DNA from: Paraburkholderia sp. CNPSo 3272
GTDB taxonomy: Bacteria; Pseudomonadota; Gammaproteobacteria; Burkholderiales; Burkholderiaceae
Length of the DNA stretch: 64,000 bases
Reading direction: 5' to 3'
Assembly (NCBI RefSeq): GCF_024206495.1
Contig: NZ_JAMBPQ010000003.1
Location: 354,426-418,425, forward strand
Made by a program: the position numbers and the translations under genes. Position 1 is the first letter of the stretch. Every line of letters starts with the position of its first letter. Below the pieces are notes generated by a model. The model was given only the letters and a program-made list of their open reading frames with translations, was not told the origin of the DNA and ran no database searches. Shown here in pieces: positions 8,149 through 15,716 of the stretch.

Positions 8149-8956
8149 ACGCGGCCACCGCCCGCGCCACCATTACCACGCCCGCCGCAATCGCAGCCGC
8201 GCCAAAACCGCGTGCGACTCTTGTGCCACCCGGCATCCACCTCTCCGCAGCAATCGCCGCCGCGACCAAGGCCATCGCAGGCCGATCCATCACGCCCGCC
8301 GCAATCAGCGCCGCCATCAGGTTTCCGCAGCAGTACAGGCAATGCTGGCCGAGCCTCAAACCGTGCCGCAGCGCGGCCTGCACGTCGAGCCGCTCATGCC
8401 AGCACGACGGCAAATTCCCGCAGCAGGCAAGCCACCGCGCTTTCCACGCGGAGAACTGCAACACGCCCGCGATCACGACGACGACACCCGCCACGGCTGG
8501 CGCGGTATGCGCCAACGCAGGCGCCTGCACCGCTAGCGCGGTCAGTTGCGTCCCCGCTGCGAACACGAGTACCCCAACCACGAGCCACACGAAGAAATAT
8601 CCCGCGCCGGCCATTACGGTCATCCCACCCGCACGTGCCGCGCGTGCCTCGCCCGACGCCTCGAAATACCGCCACAATGCCGGCGCGACCGCAGGCAGCA
8701 TCATCGCGACCATCATCACATTCCACATGCCGGAAAACGATACGGCGGCGTCGAACCAGGTGTGTCCACACATGGGTGTCCAGAGCGCCGACATCGTCCA
8801 GCCGCCAGGCATTGGCGTGCCGCCCATCGCCTGCATCGAAGCGCACCGGACGAACGTTGCCGCCGCGCTCCCCGCAAAAACCAGCGACGCAACGCCGAAG
8901 AAAATCGCGCGCGGCCTACCGCTGTGCCGCCGTACCGTCATGCCGACGTTATCCAT
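8147..8956 (-). CDS. DUF2182 integral membrane protein
   Basis: 269-residue membrane protein of the DUF2182 family, annotated as predicted metal-binding membrane proteins. About six to seven hydrophobic segments are visible. Family marks are SGMWNVMMVAMMLPAVAP, the CCGNL motif (WLACCGNL, near the middle) and the second HCLYCCGNLMA segment. The start is the ATG at 8956, 8 bases downstream of the DUF899 stop, implying an operon. DUF2182 genes are often found next to DUF1326 or thioredoxin-like partners; the function is unknown. The gene ends over the T tract of the convergent terminator. Confidence 0.85.
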   Translation of the reverse strand: MDNVGMTVRRHSGRPRAIFFGVASLVFAGSAAATFVRCASMQAMGGTPMPGGWTMSALWTPMCGHTWFDAAVSFSGMWNVMMVAMMLPAVAPALWRYFEASGEARAARAGGMTVMAGAGYFFVWLVVGVLVFAAGTQLTALAVQAPALAHTAPAVAGVVVVIAGVLQFSAWKARWLACCGNLPSCWHERLDVQAALRHGLRLGQHCLYCCGNLMAALIAAGVMDRPAMALVAAAIAAERWMPGGTRVARGFGAAAIAAGVVMVARAVAA

Positions 8957-8964
8957 GATGTGCC

Positions 8965-9729
8965 TCAGCTTTGCGCGTACTCGTCGTGCCGGTGCCACCA
9001 GATGCCGGCCTCGTTGCGTCCCTTCGGCGCGCGGTCGAGCCACTGATACATGCCCCACACGCCATCCAGGCCACGCGCGTAGGTCGAGTACGTGTGATAG
9101 ATCACACCGTCCTCGAGCACGAATGCGCTGAGGCCCGGACGGTCGCGCGTATAGGTCGCCGCGTCGGTGCCGCAGCTCGCCGCGAACTCGACAACGGGCG
9201 CGGGCGGCGGATTCATGTCCATGGCGTGGCCGCTGCGCGCGTAGTTGTATTCGATGTCGCCCGCGCGCTGCTGCGCCGTGGTGAACGAGACGTTGAAATC
9301 GAAGTTGAAGTCGTTGCCGCTCGACGAGGCCCAAGGGAAATCCCATCCCATACGCTTGCGGTAGCCCAGCAGCTTCGCGAGCGGCGCGCGCGACACCGCC
9401 ATGAGCCGCACGTCGTGGTTCGCGAGATGCACGGCGATACCGTCGAAACCATCCGCAATCGACGAGCACGAGGGACAGCCCGCCGCGTAATCCGGGCCGA
9501 ACATGAAGTGATAAACCAGTAACTGCGAGCGCCCCTTGAAGAGATCGGCGAGCGTCGCGCCGCCGTCTTCGGTCTCGAAGCGATATGTCTTGTCGACACG
9601 CACCCAGGGCAACGCCTGGCGTTGCTGCGCCAGTGCGTCACCGCGGCGTGTGTGCTCCTTCTCGGCGGCGAGCAGTTCGATGCGCGCCGCGAGCCAGTCT
9701 TCGCGTGTTCCGGTGGTATGGGTTGCCAT
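8965..9729 (-). CDS. DUF899 thioredoxin-like protein
   Basis: 254-residue DUF899 family protein (AhpC/TSA-like fold). Diagnostic stretches are the N-terminal WLAARIELLAAEKEHTR and the LPWVRVDKTYRFE motif, then GRSQLLVYHFMFGPDY, a redox-like CPSCS (DYAAGCPSCSSIADGFDG) and the late FVLEDGVIYHTYSTYARG. DUF899 proteins are predicted thiol-disulfide oxidoreductases of unknown substrate. It begins with an ATG at 9729 behind AGGAGGACC. It is upstream of DUF2182 on the same strand, 8 bases apart, and divergent from a helix-turn-helix protein that may regulate it. Confidence 0.9.
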   Translation of the reverse strand: MATHTTGTREDWLAARIELLAAEKEHTRRGDALAQQRQALPWVRVDKTYRFETEDGGATLADLFKGRSQLLVYHFMFGPDYAAGCPSCSSIADGFDGIAVHLANHDVRLMAVSRAPLAKLLGYRKRMGWDFPWASSSGNDFNFDFNVSFTTAQQRAGDIEYNYARSGHAMDMNPPPAPVVEFAASCGTDAATYTRDRPGLSAFVLEDGVIYHTYSTYARGLDGVWGMYQWLDRAPKGRNEAGIWWHRHDEYAQS

Positions 9730-9872
9730 TGCCTGGTCCTCCTATGGATTCACTATCGTGGCGGCGCGCTGTGGGCACCGACGCGTCGTTCGATCGATGA
9801 TTCATGTGATCGCCGTGTTAGATTAGGTCCGGACCCAGGAAGAGGGGGAGTGACAAGTGTGGCGGGATTCCG

Positions 9873-9993
9873 ATGACCATGGATTCGCTGATCACGGCTG
9901 CCGCGCGCGCGCTCGCGGCCGGTGATCCGCTCGGCGCGCTGAACCGGGTCGCGTTGCGACGACGCGCCCGCGCTCGCGCTGCGCGGCATCGCC
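9873..9993 (+). pseudogene. N-terminal part of the HTH protein, out of frame
   Basis: From the ATG at 9873 (or 9879) the frame reads MTMDSLITAAARALAAG then DPLGALNRVALR, which continues naturally into DAPALALRGIAMAQLGD if one base is skipped near 9958-9960 (GCGACGACGCG). Without the shift the frame runs on as Arg-rich nonsense. This stretch therefore looks like the true start of the gene annotated at 9994-11097. It could be a real mutation or a sequencing error. Confidence 0.55.
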
Positions 9994-11097
9994 ATGGCGC
10001 AGCTCGGCGACTTCGTGCGCGCCAAAGCGCTGTTGCGCAGCGCGGCGCGCGGCTTCGGCTCGCGCGAGGCCGTCGCGCGAGCCCGCTGTGTCGTCGCCGA
10101 GGCCGAAATCGCGCTCGCCTCACGCGAGCTCGGCTGGCCGGCCGATGCGCTCGCTGCGGCGCGGCAAACACTGGAAGCCCATGGCGACCGCCTCAATGCC
10201 GCGCACGCGCGCTACCTGGAAATTCGCCGTCTGCTGTTAATCGGCCGGCTCGACGAGGCCGGGGGCATGCTTGCCGAAGCCGATCCCGCGCCGCTGCCGC
10301 CCGCATTGCGCGCGGCGCACGAGCTGATCGCCGCCGGCATCGCCATGCGGCGCATTCAAACGCAGGCGGCGCGGCGCTCGCTCTCCGCGGCCGCGCGCGC
10401 CGCGCGTGAGGCGGGCATCGCGGCGCTGATCGCCGAGATCGAGAGCGCCGCGCTGCTGTTGACCTCACCGGCGGCGCGCCTCATCGCGCGCGGTGAAGAG
10501 CGGGTGTTGCTGCTGGAAGACGTCGAGGCGCTGCTCGCTTCGAAGGCGCTCGTCGTGGACGCGTGCCGCTACGTCGCGCGCGAGGGTCCAACCGTCATCG
10601 AACTCGCAAGACGGCCAGTGCTGTTCGTGCTCGCCCGCGCGCTTGCTCAGGCGTGGCCCGCCGACGTGCCGCGCGACGCGCTCATCGCCCGCGCCTTTCG
10701 CACGAAGCACGCCGACGAAACGCACCGCGCCCGCCTGCGCGTGGAAATCGGCCGCTTGCGCACGCTGATGCGCGACGTGGCCGAGATCGGCGCGACCCAG
10801 CGGGGCTTCGCGCTGGCGCCGCGCCACGCGAGCGAAGTGGTGGTGCTGGCGCGGCCCGTGGAAGAAAAGCACGCCGCCGTGCTGGCTTTTCTCGCCGATG
10901 GGCAATCGTGGTCGAGTTCGGCGCTGGCGCTCGCGCTCGGCGCCAGCCAGCGCACCGTGCAGCGCGCGCTGGATTCGCTTGCCGCGGCGGACAAGGTGCA
11001 GTCGTTCGGCTACGGCCGCGCGCGCCGTTGGACCACGCCGCCCGTCCCCGGATTCGCGACGACCTTGTTACTCCCCGCCCCGCTGCCAGGCGATTAG
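9994..11097 (+). CDS. Helix-turn-helix protein with TPR-like N-terminus (5' frameshift)
   Basis: 367 residues are readable from the internal ATG at 9994, but homology-like sequence continues upstream in another frame, so the intact gene probably starts at 9873. The N-terminal half is Ala/Arg-rich and helical, like TPR/SARP-type scaffolds (AQLGDFVRAKALLRSAAR). The C-terminal 80 residues carry a winged-helix pattern (ALALGASQRTVQRALDSLAAADKV then a wing QSFGYGRARRW). It is divergent from the DUF899-DUF2182 pair and is a plausible regulator of it. Frame and base composition are uniform along its length. Confidence 0.7.
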   Translation: MAQLGDFVRAKALLRSAARGFGSREAVARARCVVAEAEIALASRELGWPADALAAARQTLEAHGDRLNAAHARYLEIRRLLLIGRLDEAGGMLAEADPAPLPPALRAAHELIAAGIAMRRIQTQAARRSLSAAARAAREAGIAALIAEIESAALLLTSPAARLIARGEERVLLLEDVEALLASKALVVDACRYVAREGPTVIELARRPVLFVLARALAQAWPADVPRDALIARAFRTKHADETHRARLRVEIGRLRTLMRDVAEIGATQRGFALAPRHASEVVVLARPVEEKHAAVLAFLADGQSWSSSALALALGASQRTVQRALDSLAAADKVQSFGYGRARRWTTPPVPGFATTLLLPAPLPGD

Positions 11098-11132
11098 GAT
11101 GAACGCCTGTCCCTTCATTCAACGAGGAAACC

Positions 11133-11792
11133 ATGAAACGAACGACCGCCGAAATCGTCCGCGAGTACGGCCCTTTCCCCGGCATCGAGAAGGTCGGCGG
11201 GGTCGCGTACGACGGCAAACAGGTGTGGTTCGCCGTGGGCGAGCGCATCGCGTCGCTCGATCCGCAGAGCGGCGAGACGCAGCGCTCGATCGACATCGCG
11301 GCGCACGCGGGCACGGCTTTCGACGGGCGGCATCTGTTTCAGATCGCCGAGGACCGCATCCACAAGATCGACCCTGAAACGGGCCGCGTGCTCGCGACGA
11401 TTCCCGCGCCCGGAGGCGGCGGCGACTCGGGACTCGCCTGGGCGGACGGCACGCTCTGGGTCGGGGTGTATCGCGAGCGCAAGATCCATCAGGTCGATCC
11501 GCAGACGGGGGCGATCTTGCGCACGCTCGAATCGAGCCGCTTCGTCACGGGCGTGACGTGGGTGGACGGCGAGCTGTGGCACGGCACCTGGGAAGGCGAC
11601 GCGAGCGATTTGCGGCGCATCGATCCGGGCACGGGCGAAGTGCTGGAACAGCTCGACATGCCGCCCGGCACCGCCGTTTCGGGTCTGGAGTCCGATGGCG
11701 GCGAGCAGTTCTTCTGCGGCGGCGGCAACAGCGGGAAGATTCGCGCGGTGCGGCGGCCCAAGCGCGAGGACCAGGCGGGCGGGCGCACTTAG
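11133..11792 (+). CDS. Glutaminyl-cyclase/YncE-like beta-propeller protein
   Basis: 219-residue protein without a signal peptide, built of repeated beta-propeller blades of the pattern G-x-A/T-x-D-G...I-D-P-x-T-G (DPQSGETQ, DPETGRVLA, DPQTGAILR, DPGTGEVLE). The arrangement resembles glutamine cyclotransferase or YncE-type propellers, though it is short (about four visible repeats). No catalytic residues can be assigned. The start follows ACGAGGAAACC. It lies 35 bases after the helix-turn-helix gene on the same strand. Function not known; it could simply be a ligand-binding propeller. Confidence 0.75.
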   Translation: MKRTTAEIVREYGPFPGIEKVGGVAYDGKQVWFAVGERIASLDPQSGETQRSIDIAAHAGTAFDGRHLFQIAEDRIHKIDPETGRVLATIPAPGGGGDSGLAWADGTLWVGVYRERKIHQVDPQTGAILRTLESSRFVTGVTWVDGELWHGTWEGDASDLRRIDPGTGEVLEQLDMPPGTAVSGLESDGGEQFFCGGGNSGKIRAVRRPKREDQAGGRT

Positions 11793-11840
11793 AGCTTGAG
11801 CGCACCCGCTCGCACGCAACGCGCAACACGCTCTGAATCC

Positions 11841-13793
11841 TCAGAACGTGTAGGTAACCTTGCCGAACGCCGTGCGCCCCAGCGTGTTGTACCCGTAGGC
11901 GGTCACGTACTGCCGGTTGAACACGTTCGCGAGCGTGGCCGATAGCGCGAGATGCGCATTGACCTGGTACGACGCGCGCAGGCTCACCGTCGTCCACGAC
12001 GGCAGGTAGATGGTGTTGAGCTGGTCGTCGAACGTCGAGCCGTTATACAGCAGCGAAACGCCGGTACTGAGTGCGTGGAGCTGGAACTCGTCCCATGTGT
12101 GATCCACGCTCAGGCTCGCCGTCTGGCGCGGGCGGCGATTGAGCCAGGTCTGGTCGGTCACGTCCTGCGGATTCAGAATCCCCACCGTGAGGCTCACCGG
12201 CGTGGACTTGCCGAGCGTGCCTTTGTACGAGAGGTCGAGACCCTGAATGTGCGCGCGGCCCACGTTCACGGGCAGGAAGGTCTGCGAGTTGTACGTGATG
12301 AGATCGTGCACGCGCGTGTCGTACACGGCTGCCGTGAACGTGCCGATGGAAGTGGTGGCATCGAGCGCGGCTTCGACGGTGTCGCTGCGCTCGGGCAGCA
12401 GGTTGGGGTTCGAGTAGCCCGGATAGTAGAGGTCGTTGAACGTAGGCAGGCGGAAGGCATTGCCGTACGAAACGCGCGCCGTGTAGACCGGCGTGATGGC
12501 CCACGAGAGCGCGACGTTGCCCGTATTCACCGACTGGCCCTGCACGATTTCGTGCCGCCCCGCCAGAAACAGCGTGACGGGTCCGAGCGTGGTCGACTGA
12601 TGCATCGACACGGCGGAATCGTTGCGCGCGGGCAGGCCGCCCGGCACCTCCACGGGCAGGAACGCCAGCTCGCGCGTGTAGTCGTAGGCGAGCTTGGTTT
12701 CGCCGTCGAGGGGCATGCCGAAGAGCGTGTGGCCCCTTTCCTGATGCGTGATCGAGGTGGAGGTGGAAAAGCGCGTCGAGTCGATCTCGTCGGTCGGAAT
12801 CGTCGGGTCGTTCGAATAGATGAACTGACGGTCCGTCGCGTAGCCCACCGACTGGTCGAACTGCGTGGTCGGCGTGACGTCGAGGTGGAACGCGAGGCCG
12901 GTCGTAAGCTGGTTGTCGCGCTGGCGGTCGTTGCCCCCCGCGTTGTCGTAGGAGAGATCGGAGCGGTGGTAGAGCGCGAAGGTCGAAATCGACCAGTTGT
13001 CGTGCGCGTAGCCGAGGCGCGCGTCCAGGTTCTGCGCGTGGTACGGGTTGCGGCCGTCTTCGTGGCCGTAGGCCCCGGGCTGTGTCGCGTCGATGCCCGC
13101 CGTGTTGTAGTCGTGCAGGCCCAGCGAGTAGGTGAGGCCGCTCAGTGCGGAAAGCGGTCCTGTCGAGCCGATCGTGCCCGAGGTGCGGACCTGCGTGTCG
13201 AAGGTCTTGTTCGAGCCGCCGCCGAACGAGACGGTGGTCTGGTTCGGCTGGTTCGACGCATGGCGCGTGAAGAGCTGCACGACGCCGCCCATGGCATCCG
13301 CGCCGAACGAGGCGGCCGCGGGGCCCGAGATCACCTCGACGCGGTCGAACGAGGCAGTCGCCAGATCGGCCCATTCGGCCGTGCCCGTGGTGACGGAGCC
13401 TACGCGTATGCCGTCGATGAACACGGCCACCTGGTCGGCCGACGAGCCGCGGATGCTCACCCCCGTGTACGATCCCGGGCCGCCGTTCTGCGAGACGGTG
13501 ACGCCCGGCAGCGTGGCGAGCGCCTGCGCGATGCTCGGGTCGACCGGGGAAACGCGGTCGAGGTCTTCGCGCGTGAGGACCTGGGTGCTCGCGTAGCGCT
13601 GGTCGAACGATTGCGGCAGATGTTGCGTGTCGCCCACGACGAGGATATTGGGCAGTGTGGTGTCGCCGCCGGCTGGCTGCGGCGCCTGGGTGGACGATGC
13701 ATTGGCGGCGTCGGCGGTGGCTTCGGCGGCATGCGCGGTTTGCCACGCACAGGCGAGCGCGGCGGAAGTCAAAACGAATTGGCGAAGCTTCAT
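11841..13793 (-). CDS. btuB: TonB-dependent vitamin B12 receptor (BtuB-like)
   Basis: 650-residue outer-membrane receptor. A signal peptide (MKLRQFVLTSAALACAWQTAHA) is followed by the TonB box-like ILVVGDTQ, a plug domain (about 50-170: QVLTREDLDRVSP, GVSIRGSSADQVAVFIDG, VEVISGPAAASFGADAMGG) and a 22-strand barrel ending in the terminal Phe of GKVTYTF. Length and plug motifs fit BtuB. The decisive context is the cobalamin riboswitch just upstream on the same strand (13905-14068), which would shut expression off when B12 is abundant. Start is the ATG at 13793; the frame is open further upstream through the riboswitch but that part is not coding. Confidence 0.9.
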   Translation of the reverse strand: MKLRQFVLTSAALACAWQTAHAAEATADAANASSTQAPQPAGGDTTLPNILVVGDTQHLPQSFDQRYASTQVLTREDLDRVSPVDPSIAQALATLPGVTVSQNGGPGSYTGVSIRGSSADQVAVFIDGIRVGSVTTGTAEWADLATASFDRVEVISGPAAASFGADAMGGVVQLFTRHASNQPNQTTVSFGGGSNKTFDTQVRTSGTIGSTGPLSALSGLTYSLGLHDYNTAGIDATQPGAYGHEDGRNPYHAQNLDARLGYAHDNWSISTFALYHRSDLSYDNAGGNDRQRDNQLTTGLAFHLDVTPTTQFDQSVGYATDRQFIYSNDPTIPTDEIDSTRFSTSTSITHQERGHTLFGMPLDGETKLAYDYTRELAFLPVEVPGGLPARNDSAVSMHQSTTLGPVTLFLAGRHEIVQGQSVNTGNVALSWAITPVYTARVSYGNAFRLPTFNDLYYPGYSNPNLLPERSDTVEAALDATTSIGTFTAAVYDTRVHDLITYNSQTFLPVNVGRAHIQGLDLSYKGTLGKSTPVSLTVGILNPQDVTDQTWLNRRPRQTASLSVDHTWDEFQLHALSTGVSLLYNGSTFDDQLNTIYLPSWTTVSLRASYQVNAHLALSATLANVFNRQYVTAYGYNTLGRTAFGKVTYTF

Positions 13794-13904
13794 GATGCGG
13801 TGGCTGGAAACAGCTCCTGAAATACGGGCTGTCCGTGCAACGGGCGATCGCCGCATGGGCGATGCTTGCGCATTGGGGATCCCCGCCCGCTGCGGCTGCT
13901 GGAC

Positions 13905-14068
13905 TCGGCTGATGGCAGGTCTCCTGGCTCGCGGGTCGACATCCGCTGCCGGCCTTCCCGGTTTCCCAGTGGCACGCTCTGGCATGGACTCGCCGCTGAC
14001 AGTTGCGGGGGCAGCCGCAGTCTTGCACTGCGTTCCCTTTTGATCCCGTCGCCGGGAACCATCAGCGC
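13905..14068 (-). promoter_or_regulatory. Cobalamin riboswitch controlling btuB
   Basis: Read on the minus strand the element shows the closing stem GCTGATGG/CCATCAGC (14066-14059 with 13915-13908), AAAAGGGAA, GCAAGACTGCGGCTGCCCCC, GCAACTGTCAGCGG, GCCACTG, GGGAAGGCC and the B12 box GAGCCAGGAGACCTGCC. These are the conserved features of the AdoCbl riboswitch. It ends about 110 bases before the btuB start. Confidence 0.93.
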
Positions 14069-14074
14069 GCAAGG

Positions 14075-14101
14075 GTAATAGCCGCGCATTCGCCGCGTCA
14101 A
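14075..14101 (-). promoter_or_regulatory. Putative btuB promoter
   Basis: On the minus strand TTGACG (14101-14096) and TATTAC (14080-14075) are separated by 15 bases, a little short for sigma-70. Transcription would begin almost exactly at the 5' end of the riboswitch. Confidence 0.45.
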
Positions 14102-14135
14102 CCTTGACGAGCGTCGTGTGGCGAAAACACCCGGT

Positions 14136-14164
14136 TTGGCTGCTCCCGAAACTTACGCTATCCT
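14136..14164 (+). promoter_or_regulatory. Putative promoter of riboswitch/porin transcript
   Basis: TTGGCT (14136-14141), a 17-base spacer and TATCCT (14159-14164) form a good sigma-70-like promoter. The predicted start near 14171 lies just upstream of the plus-strand cobalamin riboswitch. Confidence 0.55.
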
Positions 14165-14184
14165 TGCAGCTGTTTTTCGCGCGT

Positions 14185-14292
14185 AGGCGCTGCACGAGCG
14201 AAACGCAGCAGGGAAGCCGGTGAGAATCCGGCGCGGTCGCGCCACTGTGACTGGCTGTCAATCGAGCCAGGAGTCAGACCTCGCTGCGTTTA
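14185..14292 (+). promoter_or_regulatory. Cobalamin riboswitch upstream of porin
   Basis: The plus strand carries AGGGAAGCCGGTGAGAATCC, GCGGTCGCGCCACTGTGA and the B12 box GAGCCAGGAGTCAGACC, closed by a perfect 9-bp stem AAACGCAGC/GCTGCGTTT (14201-14209 with 14283-14291). This is the compact cobalamin-riboswitch architecture. The next proper gene is the porin at 14550, about 260 bases downstream, with only a six-codon frame between. Confidence 0.9.
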
Positions 14293-14334
14293 TTTCACGA
14301 CTCATTCCAGGGCGCGTAACCCAAGGAGCCGTCA

Positions 14335-14355
14335 ATGCACACCCTCCTGCCTTAG
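14335..14355 (+). other. Six-codon frame with strong RBS after the riboswitch
   Basis: AAGGAG at 14323-14328 stands 6 bases before an ATG that reads Met-His-Thr-Leu-Leu-Pro and stops at TAG (14353-14355). The binding site is the best one between the riboswitch and the porin. It may be a leader peptide, the start of a decayed gene, or chance. Confidence 0.35.
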
Positions 14356-14549
14356 AAAGGCGGCCCAATCCGGTCGCTACCACCGGCCCCGATGCGGCGA
14401 CAGACCGCTCACGGGCCAACAGGCGTTCGCTGTCCAGGCGCACGCTGGAAATTGACGGATTAACGACGACGTCGGGGCACCTCGCCGCATCAAGCGAGGG
14501 CTGTCGGCGCTCGTCCATGCATTCCTTACCAGCACAAACAAGAAGACTC

Positions 14550-15647
14550 ATGAACAACAAGCACATTCTGGCCGTTCTTGGCGGCGCGGCTTTGGCATTC
14601 ACAGGCGCTGGCGCCTCGGCGCAGCAGGTCACGTTGTACGGTGAGATCGACGCTAGCGTCGACTATGTCAGCGACGTCGCGGGCCGCACCCAGTATCGCG
14701 CAGGCTCGGGCCTCATCGACGGGAGTTTCTGGGGCCTGCAGGGCAGCGAGGACCTCGGCGGCGGCAACGCCGCGATCTTTCGCCTCGAGCGCGGCTTCTC
14801 GGTCACCTCTGGCGAAGCCTTCAACGACCACCCGTTCTACGTTGGTCTGCAATCCGAACGATTTGGCACGCTCACACTGGGCCGACAGTACGACACGATG
14901 CACGACTACTTCGCCCCGTTCACGCTAACGGGCGGCGCGGGCGGCACGGCATTCGCGCATCCGTTCGACAACGACAACGCCAACAATTCGTGGCTCGCCT
15001 CGAACGCCGTGAAGTTCGCGAGCGCCACCTACGGTGGTTTCAGCGCCGGCGCGATGTACGCGTTTTCGAACGCGGCGGGCCGCTTCGCGCAGAACCGTGC
15101 CTACGGTTTCGGCGCGCATTATGAGGGCGGACCGTTCAGCGCCGGCGTGGCGTGGATGCACATCGACGGACGCGGCGCCTCTTCGGTGGGTGCGTACGAT
15201 ACGTCGGTGCTGCCGGGTGCGGGCCTCGTGCCTACCGAGGTCGCGGTGCAGCGTGAAGACATCATCGGCGCGGGCATGAACTACGCGCTGGGCGACGTCA
15301 CGCTTGGCGCGGCCTGGTCGCGTTCCATCCACACCGGCGTGAGCGAGGCCGACGGCGGTGCGCCGCTGCCGTCGATCGCCTTCAGCAACTACGAGGTGAA
15401 TGCGCTTTGGCAGATCACGCCCGCGTTCTCGCTGGCGGGCATGTATGCCTATACGAGTGCGACCTCCGCGCATTGGCATCAAGGTGCGGTGCAGGCCGGC
15501 TATCAACTGTCCAAACGCACGGACGTTTATACCGAGGCGATCTATCAGCGCGCGTCGTCCGGTGCGCTTGCGATGATCAACACCTGCGACCCGTCGGGTG
15601 GCCGCAACCAGGTGCTCGTGGCGGCGGGCATCCGGCATCGCTTCTGA
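14550..15647 (+). CDS. Gram-negative porin under a cobalamin riboswitch
   Basis: 365-residue outer-membrane porin. The signal peptide ends at GASAQ, followed by QVTLYGEIDASVDYVSD, SFWGLQGSEDLGGGNAAIFRLE, the TLGRQYDTMHDYF loop region and the terminal Phe in AAGIRHRF. The ATG at 14550 gives the canonical signal peptide; the longer upstream frame would run through the riboswitch and is not coding. It is the first full gene after the plus-strand cobalamin riboswitch and promoter, which suggests B12-repressed expression and a possible role in passing cobalamin precursors, cobalt chelates or a B12-sparing nutrient. An intrinsic terminator follows 15 bases after the stop. Confidence 0.92.
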   Translation: MNNKHILAVLGGAALAFTGAGASAQQVTLYGEIDASVDYVSDVAGRTQYRAGSGLIDGSFWGLQGSEDLGGGNAAIFRLERGFSVTSGEAFNDHPFYVGLQSERFGTLTLGRQYDTMHDYFAPFTLTGGAGGTAFAHPFDNDNANNSWLASNAVKFASATYGGFSAGAMYAFSNAAGRFAQNRAYGFGAHYEGGPFSAGVAWMHIDGRGASSVGAYDTSVLPGAGLVPTEVAVQREDIIGAGMNYALGDVTLGAAWSRSIHTGVSEADGGAPLPSIAFSNYEVNALWQITPAFSLAGMYAYTSATSAHWHQGAVQAGYQLSKRTDVYTEAIYQRASSGALAMINTCDPSGGRNQVLVAAGIRHRF

Positions 15648-15662
15648 CGCACACACGAAGCG

Positions 15663-15694
15663 GGCCCCGAATCATCGCGATTCGGGGCCGTTTT
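15663..15694 (+). terminator. Rho-independent terminator after porin
   Basis: Perfect 10-bp stem GGCCCCGAAT/ATTCGGGGCC (15663-15672 with 15680-15689), 7-base loop and TTTT after one G. It separates the porin from the convergent DHA2 transporter. Confidence 0.8.
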
Positions 15695-15716
15695 ACTGCG
15701 TGGCTACATCACTCAT

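Noticed and set aside
11952..13820. 622-codon open frame on the plus strand opposite btuB
   Set aside because: Low-complexity Arg/Val-rich antisense frame; the TonB receptor on the other strand is complete with plug, barrel and terminal Phe.
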